A DNA stretch of 64,000 nucleotides from Strix aluco (Eukaryota; Chordata; Aves; Strigiformes; Strigidae). Both the position numbers and the translations under genes were made by a program. Where the stretch lies: positions 14,710,948 through 14,774,947 of the forward strand of contig NC_133948.1 in the NCBI RefSeq assembly GCF_031877795.1. The letters are read 5' to 3'. Shown here one piece after another: positions 12,301 through 24,566 of this stretch (the stretch's first letter is position 1; each line of letters opens with the position of its first letter). Below the pieces are notes generated by a model. That model worked only from the letters and a program-made list of their open reading frames with translations, was not told where the DNA came from and made no database searches.

Positions 12301-15300
12301 TGTGCTCATTCTACGTTGAGCTGGTGTTTGTTCTCTTTGTGCCAGATTCTTCTTTACAATCTGGAAACAAGTCAGTGTCTGAAGAAGATGGGCAACTCAA
12401 TAGGTGACTTTACGTGTGTCAACCTCCAGAACAGTCCTCCAAACATGCTTGTTACAGGCAATAAAGACAGAAGGTAGGTACTACCAAGAGCTGTAACCCA
12501 TCTCAAATTAGCTTACTTCCTGTCCTGCTGTCCTACATCTGGACCTGTTAGAATTTGTTTCTTCTCTAATGTTTCAAATGCAGCCTGCGTGAACTTCAGG
12601 AACAAAACATTAGGTAATAGTTGGATGTGGCTGCCAGTTTGCTTTGTTTCAGAAAGCTCCACGGGAAGACTTTCTTTTTAAGCCATTTGGTGGACACAGT
12701 TGGTGTACAGCCCAGCGAGACCACTTGGAATATCTTCCACTTCCCCACCACCACCCGCAAAATTAGTTTGGCATTTAAAAGCTCACTTTCTGATATTAAA
12801 AAAATAACCTAAGGGATGAATCATGTAGGATGAGATGGGTCCGTCTGCCAAATGATGTCAAGAGTGTATTTCGGAACACTGTGATGTCCCTCAGGTGACA
12901 AAAAAAAGAGACTTTCATATGAACAGATTCCAGCTTCTATTTAGCTGATTAGCAGCTTTCTCTTTAACTCCTTGGCTTGGGGAGTAGGATTTTCCCAGCA
13001 CAATATCTGGTGCCAGGAATGGACGCGCTGGGAACAGTCAGTGCAAAAGGATTAAAGTGCTTAAAAACACCCTTTGAGTCCAATTTTTAGATTTTCTTTT
13101 TTTGGCTAGTTATTTGTGGGGTCTGATCCAGTGCACCAAAGGAGATGTGGGATGGCGAGGAGCCAGTCTCTAATGGCTCCCTCTTCCTTCCCTCCTCCTT
13201 TCTGCACTGGGCATCAGGCTGCAGGTGGTGGTCTGGTGTGGTGGTGGGTATCAGATTGTAAGGCGGATACTTTCCTTTGCCAAATCCCAGACCTCTGTCC
13301 CGCCAGTGCAGCAGCTTGCAAAAATGATTATTTTGTCAAATAGCTTTTTTTCCTTCTTGGTGAATAGGCAGAGGAAGCAAACCTCACACTTTCTCAGCAA
13401 AGAGGATAAAGGAAATACCTGAAGTTTGATATGTGTAACTGAATCCTTGGGAGATTTTTCCCTCTAAAAGCAGATAATTGATTTTCCAAAGCACCCCAGT
13501 AAAACTACCTCCAATTTTAATCTCTTGGACAATGATGGAAGAGTAGATAAAGTTGATATCCCTGAAGTGAGATTGAAATTTACTCCCTTCATACTGGACT
13601 AAATGTCTGTGCCCTTTCCCCTCCAGAAAGTTTTTCACTTTTTCGGCTCAAGCGTTGACTGAGTTTAAGGGGTTGGCCATCACTAGAACAGCAAGAAGCT
13701 AGGAATCAATAGTTCAGCAAATAAGTTGGCATCCAGGAGGCAAGACCATGTGTATCTCAGAGGTCAGTTCCTCATGTGGTGCTGCATGTGACTTGAACCT
13801 CCAGAGCCCTGTTACGGAGCAAGTGTAAGGTCCCTCTTTAGGGGACTTCACGCTGCTGATGGCCAGTGGGAAAACTTACTGCTTGAATTAAATATAGCAA
13901 TTTCACAGTTTTACTAGTATGTGCTGTTCTTTCATTCAAAGCCATGATTTTGAAAAGTAACACTTGTGAAATGTTTTTGGTAGGACCTATAAAATCTGTC
14001 TTTCCATCAAAAAATGCTCCTGAAGCATTGCTGGTTTATTTGATTACTTAGCTGAGCTTCACACTGGCAGGAGATCTGGTAACAGGGAGCATGTGCTGAT
14101 GCACTGCACAACAGCACCCTTTTCCTTGGTGGAACCTAAAAGGATGAATAGCACTGGGAAAGCAAACATATGGCAAGCCCAGTGTATACTGTCGCTGAAA
14201 GGTGTGGATCAAAACATGTATTCCATGCTCTCCTAAAGCAAGTGAGTTTACTTCTGAGATTGTTTAACATGAGTCAAAGCCTGGTCATGAGAACACCTTC
14301 CTTAAGACTCCCTTGGACTCGGATGAATCCAGTGTGCTCCCACTGAGCCCAGCTGCTGAGGCAGGAGATGGTGGCCCATGCCAGGTCTGCATTAGAGCAT
14401 CACATTAGATTTGCAAAATGCTTTTCCTTTTTTTTTTTTTTTTTCCTAAAGCACATCTAAACAACTCAAGTGTGCCTCCAATTCTTCCAAGGGTGTGCCA
14501 GAATGGACACCTGCCCAAAACCTGGGCCCTTGCTAATGAAATAACCAGGACGCAATCAGATCTTTGTTTCCAACTGTGCTTACCAAACAGAAGAAGCTTT
14601 GATTGCCGTGCAGAACACATGCAGTAAGACAGGGAGAGTGCTGGGTGCAAACACTTCCAAAATACCCCATCCTTACCCAAAGCACAGCTCTAATATGTAG
14701 CCAAAACTTCTCTCTGCTGGAGTTGGAGAAAGCAAGAAGTCCTTTTCGCCATCAGCAACTGTCGTGGTGGGGTTTTCCTAAGGGTGACTGCAGAGCCACA
14801 CAGAGTGTGCTCCTCACTCTGTTCCAGCATGTTTTTCTACATGTCAGATGGATGTTACTCTGTTGGAGTTTTGGACTGTTCTGTTGCCTTTTATTTCAGT
14901 TGCTGAAATGTGTTTTTTGTAAAATCATATGATGCAATCTCCATTTGAGAAAGGAAAAGGAAAGACTTGCAACACCATTAGGATCGTAGCAGGGGTATGG
15001 AATAAAGTACAGTTAATGTGTTGGAACAAGTGTGTTTTGGCCTTTTCTGGAATTAATGTGTACCTGATGGTTTCATTCTTGATAGTCATCAGGCGGGAGG
15101 AACTTTCTCTGGCTTCTTTTCAAATCTGAGATCAGTATTTTCCCTTCTGGTTTCACTCGCTGCATTTTTTTTTTTTTTTGATTCACTTATGTACTTCGCT
15201 TTATCTCTTAATCTTGACAGGTAAGGATCGAAAAACATACTCCTTTGTGCTATGTGCTAGGTTTCAAACTTCACAGTATTAGCTTTAACTGGTTCCTGGG

Positions 15301-18300
15301 ACTTGTTACAGTGGTTGAAATCCTAAGCTCTTTTTCTGCAATTCTGCTTCTAGCCAAGTCTTCTCTTCAAAATGCCTTGTCTAATCAATAATTTCTGGAA
15401 ACCAGATGTACCTAAAAGCTGCCCGCAGTCAGTAGTTGTGTTTTTGAAATCAGAAGAGGTACTGATTGCTGGGTGCTTGTGGATAGTTTTGTTTCAATAT
15501 TGGTGATTAACTCAAGCGTATAAACCAGTAACTCCCTTGATTTGTCTCTTGAATTGCCACACGTTTAAGTCTCTTCCTAATAGTCCTTTCCTTGATCCTC
15601 ATAATAATACTGCCCCTACGACCTGGATGTGGGTTAGGTACCGAGGGGTAGGATGTGTTACAAATATGCCCAAAACATGGTATTTTGCCTCATGGTGTTG
15701 CTAACATTTTGGGAAGCACGAATAGAGGAGCTTTTTCCAAATTTCACTTACATGTTCTATCACCTCAGACTTGTAAAGAGTCAGAGAGGTCCTGTATGGT
15801 GGGAGAAGTCTGACTCAAAAAGTCTTTGATAATAGAAGTCAGAGTGAAAATTCAGTGGTGAAAAGTGTCAACTGTATTGGATTTCTGGCCCTGTAGTGGC
15901 CATGGGACTACTGTCCTAGACATTTTCATAACCCCAGAAGTACTTGTGCTTGCAGAACCTACAGGCTGCAGATCCACAGCTGGTTTTATCTCTGTTCTTT
16001 ATTTGCTTTTGTTTAGGGTCAGGGTATTCGATCTCCGCAAAAGTGAATCTTTGTGCTCCCTCTATGCCCACCAGTTAGGAGTGTCTGCAGTCCAGATGGA
16101 TGACTGGAAGATTGTCAGTGGAGGAGAAGAGGGCTTGGTCTGCGTGTGGGACCATCGGATGGGCACCAAACTCTGGGAAATGTATGCCAGGTAATTTAGT
16201 CTGCGTGGGGCCTTATTGCAAGGGTGTTTATCGGATCTGGCTGACAGGAAGAATGTGGAATGGGATGATCCAGGACCAAAATGATAACATGCCCATGTCT
16301 GAAGCTTCAGAGAGTTCTATTTAGTTTTCATGTGATTTGGGAACAGATTGTCTCCCCACCTGGAGTCTTGTGCGTGTTTCTGTGTGTGCCCTTTAGCTGT
16401 CGTAGGCTTTTTACTCGTTAGTTAAAAAGAGTGCTTCAGTTGGTGTAAGGGAGCATAGACATTGTTTCCCCTGGATTTTTCCATGAAGTTCAGTTAGTGT
16501 CTTCTCCCTGCCCCATCCCTGACCTGTATTTACTTTATTGAACCTTGCATTTAAAATGCTGGAATGCACAAGAAGTACAGTACTGAAAATACAAGCAGAG
16601 ATCAGTATCCTGGAGTTGACAGAAGACTGCTGGTTGCTACAGCCACATTGTGATTTCCTGATCAAGGCACAATTCCCAGGGAGTTAGCTCTGTCTGAATG
16701 AAGACCTCAAGGCTTTAGCCCCTTGTAGGTCTGAGTGATAGCCTTAATAAAATGAACAGATAAATCCTGATCTTTTTTTGTTAATGCATCTTCCCCAAAG
16801 AGGTGCTAGATGAGGTATTTACAGTCAGAGAAGTTCAAGTGGGAGTTGTCATTGATTAATAGCAGGTATCTCCTTCTCTTTTGACCCTGTGAATTATAAA
16901 GCCCGTTGTGATGTGGCTGATGCATTAGGACAATATTGCATTGATTGTCTCCTGGAGCAGCACTAATGAGCATGCCAAGGAGGAGGACAGGCAGTGCAGA
17001 TTTGAGCTTTGGGGGTGTGCTAAAAATGAAACCATTAGAATAAACATTTAAAATACTGTTTATATACAAATCAGAAGGGTTCACTTCAGTCAGAAAGGCC
17101 TTCGCTCGTAAGAAGGTGTGTTTGTTGTTATCCGTGTCTACAGCCCAGTGTCATGAATTAAAAGCAGGGGCAGAAACTAACGGAAATGACACGAGACACA
17201 TTACAGTTGTGGAGATGAGCCATCTTATAATCTGAGAAGATAAGTTACTCCTACTTGAACAGTAAATGCTGTTACAGTGGTTCAGGGTTAGTTTATTCAC
17301 CAGCAAGAGGAAAAAGAATGAAGACCAGACCTCTTAGCTTGTGCCATAGAGCGCATTTCTAAATCAGCCATAGCTCAGCGCTTGGGGGTGTGGGGGTCCT
17401 GGGTGTCCCCGTATTTCCTTTTGGGAAGCATCCTGCTCTTCCCAGGAGTGTGCTGCTGCAGTCCTTGAAGCAACAAAGCAAGCAGGCAGCCCGGATCTCT
17501 TGCAGCCTGTGTGCTGTCGAGTGTCTAAAATATATTTTCTGGCCTCCGTGTGTGTTCTGGTGACAGCCCACTAGATGGGGATAAAAGCTGTGTTTATCCA
17601 CTCCAGACAGGGAAGAAGAGTCAAAGGTGCAGGTTCCCAGCCTCTGGCCATAGAGAGGGCGCTGATTTAAATGAATTCTTGTTTAATCCAGAGCGATTCC
17701 TTTACTGCACTTGGATTTTAGGAGTCTGCTGCAGGTGACATCTCACCCAGTGCTGCTGGTTATTTTTCAGACATCCAGTCCGCCACATATGGTTTAATTC
17801 TCACAGCCTCATCACTGCAAACATCCCTGATGAGAAGAATCCCCGAGGCGCCAGCATCGTGGCCGATGACCTAACCACGCACCGCAAGTGAGTAAGCCAG
17901 CTCTGAAGGGTAGGATTTTTGGCACTGCAAGGATCTGCTTCATTATATATTTTTAAATGACATACTAAGCCCCTGAGTCGTGATCCAGAGCAGTAACAGA
18001 GAAGGTATAACATCTGAAAAATAAAATTTAAAAAGCTTAAAGGTATGGTTTTTCAAAGCCATTGACGAATTTGCTCTTTATTTACTTCTGAGCAAAAAAA
18101 AATTACATTTCTTTTACAGCAGGGAAATGTAAAGGCCACTGAAGCCAGACAGGGAATGCAGCCTTTTTCTTGCTCTAAATATTAGTAATGATATCTCCTC
18201 CTAAAGGAAAACTACTGATATTTAAATGCTGGGTTTTGGTATTTGCATCTCAGATGGCTGTTAGCATGTCTAATTGAACTATCAAACTACAGTGCACTTA

Positions 18301-18727
18301 TCTTCCCTGTTCCTGAATAGACTAGAAGTGTTTCAGCAGATGACAGTCATGTCTCTGCAGTGCTAATGTGAATGATTCACTGTTCATTTCCAGGGCTTGG
18401 TGGGGTCCCTGCAAGGAGGCAGGAGGCAGTTTTCTCTGTTAAAACTGCACAGCCTTAGTGCAGAAGGAATGGGTTTTTATATTCAGCATTGAATCTTTAT
18501 GACAGTCTCTAACTTTGTTCGTTTCCCCTGTTGAAATATATAATTAAGGCAAAATGGTGTGTCCTGGTTGTGTTTTGTCCAGGCATCGAGGAATCATTTA
18601 TGCCTACGAGTTCTCAGTGGACCAGTTGGCTGTAGAAAGCATCCTTCCTATCTGCCGCTCTTCCTACGATGAAGTGACTGGTTACAACTACAACATTGGC
18701 CTTGCCGTTCCCTATGATAACATTTAG
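323..18727 (+). CDS. FBXW8: FBXW8, F-box/WD40 protein 8, C-terminal part (six exons, 5' end outside window)
   Basis: FBXW8 is the substrate receptor of a CUL7 (also CUL1) RING ubiquitin ligase. Coding exons are 323-519, 2028-2237, 12346-12473, 16017-16190, 17771-17887 and 18583-18727 (TAG at 18725-18727). All introns are GT-AG and the phases agree, giving 322 complete codons plus two bases of a split codon at the start. WD40 material runs through it: GTVSIWNL in the first exon, then GNKDRRVRVFDLR across the 12473/16017 junction, then IVSGGEEGLVCVWDHR. The tail resembles human FBXW8 (HPVRHIWFN, IPDEKNPRGAS, DDLTTH). Human FBXW8 has about 598 residues from memory, so roughly 275 residues, including the F-box, lie upstream of this window. 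I see no frame damage. Identity rests on recognising the protein, strengthened by its neighbours TESC and FBXO21. Confidence 0.96.
520..2027 (+). other. FBXW8: FBXW8 intron, 1.5 kb
   Basis: It starts with GTGAGT and ends in a T-rich tract with AG at 2026-2027. I see no repeats or other genes in it. Confidence 0.9.
2238..12345 (+). other. FBXW8: FBXW8 long intron, 10.1 kb
   Basis: This is the largest FBXW8 intron in the window, from GTACTG at 2238 to CAG at 12343-12345. It is mostly AT-rich, unique-looking sequence. It holds a candidate conserved noncoding block (about 3520-3905), a short GA microsatellite (about 8985-9005) and T-runs. A 17-bp direct repeat sits at 9415-9431 and 9464-9480. 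Two stretches with unexplained open frames (4963-5577 on the minus strand, 8251-8620 on both strands) are discussed as findings. I recognise no transposon in it. Confidence 0.85.
3520..3905. promoter_or_regulatory. Candidate conserved noncoding element in FBXW8 intron
   Basis: The block looks unlike the intron around it. It is free of repeats and low complexity, and it keeps several CpGs inside AT-rich sequence. Known motif shapes crowd together: an E-box CAGCTG (3752-3757) followed at once by ACATCACG, TTAATTAC (3773-3780, homeodomain type) and CCTAATCAGG near 3670. This texture is typical of vertebrate developmental enhancers. Conservation itself cannot be seen from one sequence, so the call is inference. 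Confidence 0.35.
12474..16016 (+). other. FBXW8: FBXW8 intron, 3.5 kb
   Basis: GTAGGT donor at 12474 and TTTAG acceptor at 16012-16016. It contains T-runs near 14428-14445 and 15165-15180. I recognise no gene or transposon. Confidence 0.88.
16191..17770 (+). other. FBXW8: FBXW8 intron, 1.6 kb
   Basis: GTAATT donor and TTTTTCAG acceptor. Nothing distinctive is seen. Confidence 0.88.
17888..18582 (+). other. FBXW8: FBXW8 last intron, 0.7 kb
   Basis: GTGAGT donor at 17888 and GTCCAG acceptor ending at 18582. Nothing distinctive is seen. Confidence 0.9.
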
Positions 18728-20305
18728 GTAACTCACTTTACTTGGCTTCTGTGGTCCAGCCCTCTGCCAAAGGCAAAAAGGAGATCCACACGGGAGAAAC
18801 GCCAGAAAGATGGGCCGCAGGCACATCAAATGGGCTGAGCATTTGCTGAAAACTTGGGGATATGAACCAGAACAGAAAGTATGGCTGCCCTTGAGCGTAT
18901 CAGTAAAATATGTTGCTGTGCAGATGTTCAAAGGTCCACTGTGGTGGAACGGAGAGACTGAAGAGTCAAGGGGAACAGTACACTTCAGTGTAAACAAAAA
19001 TACTCCTTCCCACTGCTTGTGGGAAAAACACTGCTGCTCCCATTTGGCAGAGGATGCGGTCGGGAAGCGAGAGAGAGCCCCAAGTGGCCAACTGCCACTG
19101 GTGGGGGGCTGGGAGCACACTGAGGAGCTCACGCCTATCCTGAGAGGGGAAAAAAACCCACCAAGGACTTGGAAGAAGCATCTTGCTGAGCCACATGTTT
19201 GAAATTTCTTCCCTTGTAATGAGCTGCTCATTCTTCTTTTCCTTGGAGTGCATCGGAATGTGTCTAGGAACAGGACCATGCACAAAAGGTTATGGTGGCT
19301 GGGAGAGGGGGAGTGTGGTGGAGAGAGGGAGGGGAAGGTTGGCCTTGGCCGGGCTGGATGCTTGGAAATTCAGCAAGCCACACGCATCAGAATTATTTTA
19401 AAACAAATTATTTTTTTAAGTCTCTAAAATTCTGGATTAAATCTTTTCTAATTGTTTATGTACATGTGTTTGCGGGTTTTCTGTTCATAAGTCTGTTAGG
19501 GTGAACTAGCCCCAGAGCGCTGCAACAAAAGGCCGTCATGTCTCAGGTTAGTTGTCAGGTATGTTCTTTGCTGGATCACACCCTTCCTCAGCACCTGGAG
19601 GTTTTTCCCAGGTGGCTGGGACTTGGGTTTCCAACATTGTCCTCACGTCCAAGCTGGGAATTGATCATGTTGGTGTAATGAAAGAGAAGGGATGAACTGG
19701 CCGCAATCCCTCTGCATGGGCAGTTAGCACTAGTGCTGTGGAGAAGCATCCAGGCTGAAGGGAAACTGTGGTACCTCAGGTGAAAACGAGGAGTAAGGCT
19801 TTATCTTAAACCCAAGTTGCACTGACATAGGTAGAACCGATTTAGTGAACAAGAGCTCCAGTCCTGCATGGTATGTTTTACTGTTTTAAAACTATTTTAT
19901 GGTTGTGATTTGCCCTTGTAAACTTCCTCCTACAAGCCAAAGCCATGTAAATGAAGTTTAAATTGAGGTTAAGTTTTAACTTAACACCTTTTTGCTGGCT
20001 TAATGGAATCAATTTACAAGTACAGTGCTGGGGAGGAGTGCAGGAAATGTGCTGGAACCTGCAGGAGAGGGGCTGGCTGGACTGTCCCTTCAGCTCTTAG
20101 CCAGTCACTGAGGCAGCCCCTGGGGAGCTTCGTGCTGCCCTCCTGCCTCTTCATTGTCTTCGGGGTGGTTTTCTGCGACCCCCTAGGCCAACTTTCACAT
20201 GTGTGGTTTTTAACAGTTAGCTTTTTCCTTGTGATGGACTGATACAGGTTGTGCAAGGGGCATAGTCACTCAGTCTGACCAATAAATTTTATCTTTCATA
20301 AAGCT
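18728..20305 (+). other. FBXW8: FBXW8 3' UTR
   Basis: Non-coding sequence from the stop codon to the first clear AATAAA (20281-20286), which is followed by a T/G-rich stretch that could be the downstream element. The predicted length is about 1.6 kb. The cleavage point is estimated, not seen. Open frames on both strands here (for example 18614-19285 minus) are not supported as genes. Confidence 0.7.
20281..20286 (+). terminator. FBXW8: FBXW8 polyadenylation signal AATAAA
   Basis: Canonical AATAAA about 1.55 kb after the stop. A T-rich tract (TCTTTTCTTCTTTTCC) starts about 25 bases further on. Confidence 0.7.
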
Positions 20306-23225
20306 TTGGTCTTTTCTTCTTTTCCTTCCACTGCCCTTTTGGGAAGCCAGCTCCCTTCATTCCTGGAAGAGCAAGAAGTGTCACAGATACATGGTTTGGA
20401 CAAGAGGTCAGCTGAAACCTGTCAAATAAATAATAGTTTCTGCAGCACAAATAATTTTGTGGGTTGCTCCAGCCCCGTGTCTTCTGATGTGGCTGAACAG
20501 AGAGAGCTGCTGCTGTCATTGTTCTCTTCCCCTCGGTGCTGCGACCTGCTGCCCCGTCTCACTTAATACACCCTTGGCTTGTTTTGACTTTGCCTCTCCT
20601 TATCTTGCCTCATTATCTCGGGACAGCTTTGTTCTTTCTTCATCTCCCTGCTGCGAGTAGCAGATAAGTTTGTCTTGTGCTGGTGTGTGTCGAGCCCTTT
20701 TCCTGGAGTCCACCTCTGCACTTCCCTTCTCTTTCTGCACTGCCAGCAGCAGAGCTGCCTCCTTACTGCTCCCCAGCCCTGGTAATCACTGAGCAGCTAG
20801 AAAGTGGATGCTTTGCAGCACCTGCATTTGTAGGGGTGTTTGCTTTCTTGTGCAGAGAAGACCTACAATCATCAGTTCATTTGGGGCCAGACATCAACCC
20901 ATCCAGACAGCAGAAGGCTTGCATCACCTCCAGTGGAGAGAGAAATTCTGTTCCCACAGCCACCGTTTCGCTGGCTCACGGCCCGGATGCAGCTCCTCGG
21001 GGTGGATTGGAGGGTGGTCCTTTTGGTCTGTTTTTCCTGTCACTGGAATTCGTTTAGGAAGGTTGTACCACAGCAGAAGATTGTGTATGTATTTAACTAG
21101 TATTCATAATGCAAATGAGGGCACTTAGGCTGTTGGAGAGTATCCATGTTGCCAGTTCAATTTTTCTTTCTGAAAAGGGATGTTGTCCTAATTCCCTGGG
21201 TAATCATTAATACTGTGCTGAAGTGGGTGCTGGAGTGTGGCAAATGCAATTGTGACTGTTTACATCTTTGCCAGGGTTAGGTGACACTTCAATGGAGCCT
21301 CTTCCCTAATACCTTGAAGAGCAAGAATGGAGTCACCATCCAGTCTTTACCAGAGATAGATGCCACCTTTGGTTTTCCCCTCTGGGCACTCCTTAGGACT
21401 TGTCAGTGCTACCAGTTTGTGGTAGGTAGGGGCAGAGGTGGACTCTTGTCCCAGCAGACCCCTGTTGTATCCCACCATCTCTTCTGGGGTGGGTGGTGCC
21501 TGGGGCTGAGGGCAGGGTTCGAGGTGAGGAGCCCCACTCAGGCCCTGTTGGACCAGGGTTGTGGATTGAGCAGGCAGAGGTTAGACTGAAGGTGAAGGCT
21601 CACAGGCTGTGAGAGTGTGGTGCAGTGTGCCAGGCTGGTGCCTGTCCCCTGGGCTGGGTAGTTGGGGACACCTGACAATCAGAAGCCATCAAAGGAGGTT
21701 GTAGTTTGGAGTGAAGAGCCTCAAGAACAACTGGTTTCTGCTCTTGATGACAATGATCCTTAGCAAAAAAGAGGTGTCTATTGTCTTCGTGAGAAGGATC
21801 CCTGCACATAAATTTTCCTGCTATTCTCCAAAGAGAATATGTGATCAAAGGGGGAGGCTGTCTCTGTATCACAGCCTCCAGCTGCTGCCAGGCTCTGGAG
21901 CTCTGACTTCAGGGAAGAGGGAGGGTGGTGCACAGCAAAACCGTCTCGATGCGAAGGACGTGAGGACACACTCAGCTGTAGTGCTCTACTGGAAAAACCC
22001 CAGCTGTCCCTCCACATACTTTGGGCCCAAGCCACCAGCAAAGGCCCAAGAAAACACTTTTTGCCTCTGTTTTGTGTCCTTGACCACCTTGGCAGTGGGG
22101 GAAGAGCGATTCCAGTGTCTTGTGGGCTGCCATCCCCTCTCCTGGTGCTGAGGAGTGGTGGGAGGAGGAACAGCGGGTGCTCTTTGTGCAGAGGGGGACT
22201 GTGGGGGTCTCTGACTCCTCTCCCCTTCCCTGCAGCTTGGCTTTGCAGAGCAGCAACTTCCCCTCCCACCCTGGGGCCTTCCCTGCTCTCAGCGTCTGCT
22301 TTCATGCCCTTGGCCAGAGATGAAGATACCTCTGTCAGTCCCTGTCTGGGTTGCTGTTGGAGAGGGGAGAGCCTGTGGTACAATGAGCCACAGTGGTGCA
22401 AAAAATACTTCTTTATGCCCTCTGTCCCCTCTTTTATTTCAGTGACATTTGGCCACTCATTTCCCCCTTCTGTGTATGGTCCTAAAACCTTCAGATACAT
22501 TTTCGCTGATGCTGGTGTCCCAGCCCCTACCAGTCACTCGTACCTCTGAGATGGGTCCCTGCTGCTGCCAGGGGAGATGGGGCAGCAGTGGTCGGAGACC
22601 CCGTAGGCAGATGATGCACCAATGGATTAAGCAGTAGAAACTAGTGAGGAAAGTGCCTGTTCCAGATCAGGATTTGTGCCATTGACAAATTTCTGGCCAG
22701 AAACATGGACCTGCAGCCTCTGGGCCAAATGCATCTTCATGGAAGGCAGCTGCTGGCTTTGTTGGGGGGGGGGCAGTGACTATGTCACCTCTGCATCAGA
22801 GGGTGCCACTCGAAGGAAGGAGGAGCTCCTCAAAATGTAGCTTGCAGCTATGGGCTGCAGCTGGCTGCCCTGGCTCCATCACTGCGTGCTCCTCTGCTGT
22901 CCTGCTGCTCTCCTGAGCCTCCTGCCCTTCCCAGGCAGGTGTCCCCTTTGTTTTGGTCTCTCCTGCTTGTCCCAAGCTCCAGGGGCTGAGAGATGGGTGG
23001 GGATGGTGAGATGGGTCAAGATACCTGTTCAAGATACCCTCTGTGCCAAAAAACACCGTGCCTGGGTCGCCTGCCCTGCAGTCCTGTGGGTTGCTCAGTC
23101 CTGCTCCTCCAGAACCACGAGTCCGTCCCTGCTCTCTGCGATATGCTGCTCAGCCTTTATCAGCCTTCCCTGAGCTTTCTGACGCAGCAAAGTGGCTTCA
23201 ATTTTCCAATTACCCTCTGCTGACA

Positions 23226-23480
23226 CTGCTGGGGTCTGCAGTGGAGCTTTGTGCCACATCACAGGTCTCAGCTTCTTGGCAGCTCTTGCTGTGCCCCGTA
23301 ACAGAACTATTATCCTTTATTGAACGCTCTGGGCTTTGACGGATTTTGCTGTGGTCTGCAACAGAAACATTACCCTTGCCAGATTTCCCAGTGCTCTGCC
23401 AGTTTTTCCTGTGCTTTATAGAATTATTATCCTCCATCTCATTGGGTTTTGCTGTGCGTAACGTCAGCATCGCGTTGCGC
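23226..23480. repeat. 60-bp tandem repeat, about four diverged copies
   Basis: The motif TTGCTGTG or a close variant recurs at 23226 (diverged), 23286, 23346 and 23406, exactly 60 bases apart. A shorter step places another at 23449. Downstream blocks such as AACAGAA and ATTATCC or ATTACCC keep the register. On the minus strand the period equals 20 codons and the frame stays open, giving units that share N-x-S-V and HSK motifs. Confidence 0.75.
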
Positions 23481-23847
23481 TGCCCTGGCTTTCTGCTGGC
23501 GGTGGGAGCGATGCTCTGCCCACCTGGAGGAACTGTTACTACAGGCAGGGCTGTACGCAGCCTTGGGGCTCTGGCCTTTATCATCAGCCCTTTGCTGGGG
23601 TGAAGATTGGGCTTATCTCCCCCCGGTCCCTCCCGTTCCACTCTCCCTTTCATCTGCTCCATGCAGCCCTCCCTCCTGCTCTCCATCCCATTTCCTGCAG
23701 AGAAGACAAACACAAACAAAGGCAAAATACGCTGCAGCCAGTTTGCTTTGGGTCCTGCCTCTGCTTCCCCGCAGCCCCTGCTCCCACACTTTCTTTGTCA
23801 CCTATTTATCTGGGGAACAGTTAATTAGCTCAAGGGATAATTGCTCG

Positions 23848-24009
23848 GAGAAGCTGTGGCTTCCCCCTCCCTGGAAGGGTTCAAGACCAGGTTGGAAGGG
23901 GTTTTGGGCAACCTGGGCTAGTGGAAGGTGTCCCTGCCCATGGCAGGGGGTTGGAACTAGATGATCTGTAAGGTCCCTCCCAACCCAAACCCTTCTATGG
24001 TTCTATGAT
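23848..24009 (+). mobile_element. CR1 LINE 3' tail fragment
   Basis: The sequence matches the well-known 3' end of chicken repeat 1: CCTGGAAGGGTTCAAG, GTGTCCCTGCCCATGGCAGG, TTGGAACTAGATGATCT, then a terminal octamer repeat (TTCTATGG, TTCTATGA). It is strongly 5'-truncated, about 160 bp, and oriented +. Confidence 0.93.
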
Positions 24010-24333
24010 AACAATCACCTTCTTATCAATAGTCTTCAGTCCTCCTGCCCTCTATTTCCCTGCATTGCACAGTGTACCCAGCCCTTGCTGGCTGCAAGAA
24101 GCACTGATGTCTCCTCCAAGAAAACCACAGTGTGAAGGGGGAGTGGGACCACGATGTTCTGTCAGCCCCTGCAGCAGCAGCGAGGGCTTTGCTCGGGAGG
24201 GGCAGCCCTGTGGGGTGAGTCAGGGGTGGAAAAGGGCCGTGCAGCTACACACAAGTGCTGTGGGAGCAGGGTGAGGCTGGCAGCATGGACCCTGCCGCGG
24301 CCTGGGGAGCAGGACAGTTCTGCAGCATCCCTA

Positions 24334-24566
24334 GGTGGGGTTAGACTGGACATTAGGAAAAAATGTTTCAGAGAAAGAGTGGTCAGAGAGTGGAATAGGC
24401 TGCCCAGGGAGGGGGTGGAGTCACCATCCCTCGGTGTGTTTAAGGGTCGTTTGGATGAGATGTTGGGGGATGTGGGGTAGGGGAGAACTTTGTAGAGTCG
24501 GGCTGAGGGTTGGACTCGATGATCCCAAGGGGCTTTTCCAACCTGAATGATTCTGTGATTCTATGG
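24334..24566 (+). mobile_element. CR1 LINE 3' tail fragment, second subfamily
   Basis: It has the CR1 landmarks TTAGACTGGACATTAGGA, AATAGGCTGCCCAGGGAG, TTGGACTCGATGATCC and TTCCAACCTGAATGATTC, and ends TTCTGTGATTCTATGG. It is in the same orientation as the tail 325 bp upstream but keeps a longer, different body, so the two look like separate insertions. Confidence 0.93.

Noticed and set aside
18614-19285. 223-codon minus-strand frame in the FBXW8 tail
   Set aside because: Antisense to the last FBXW8 coding exon and 3' UTR. No homology is recognised.
21778-22500. 240-codon minus-strand open frame
   Set aside because: Competing frames lie on the opposite strand, no family is recognisable, and no promoter or splice context is visible.
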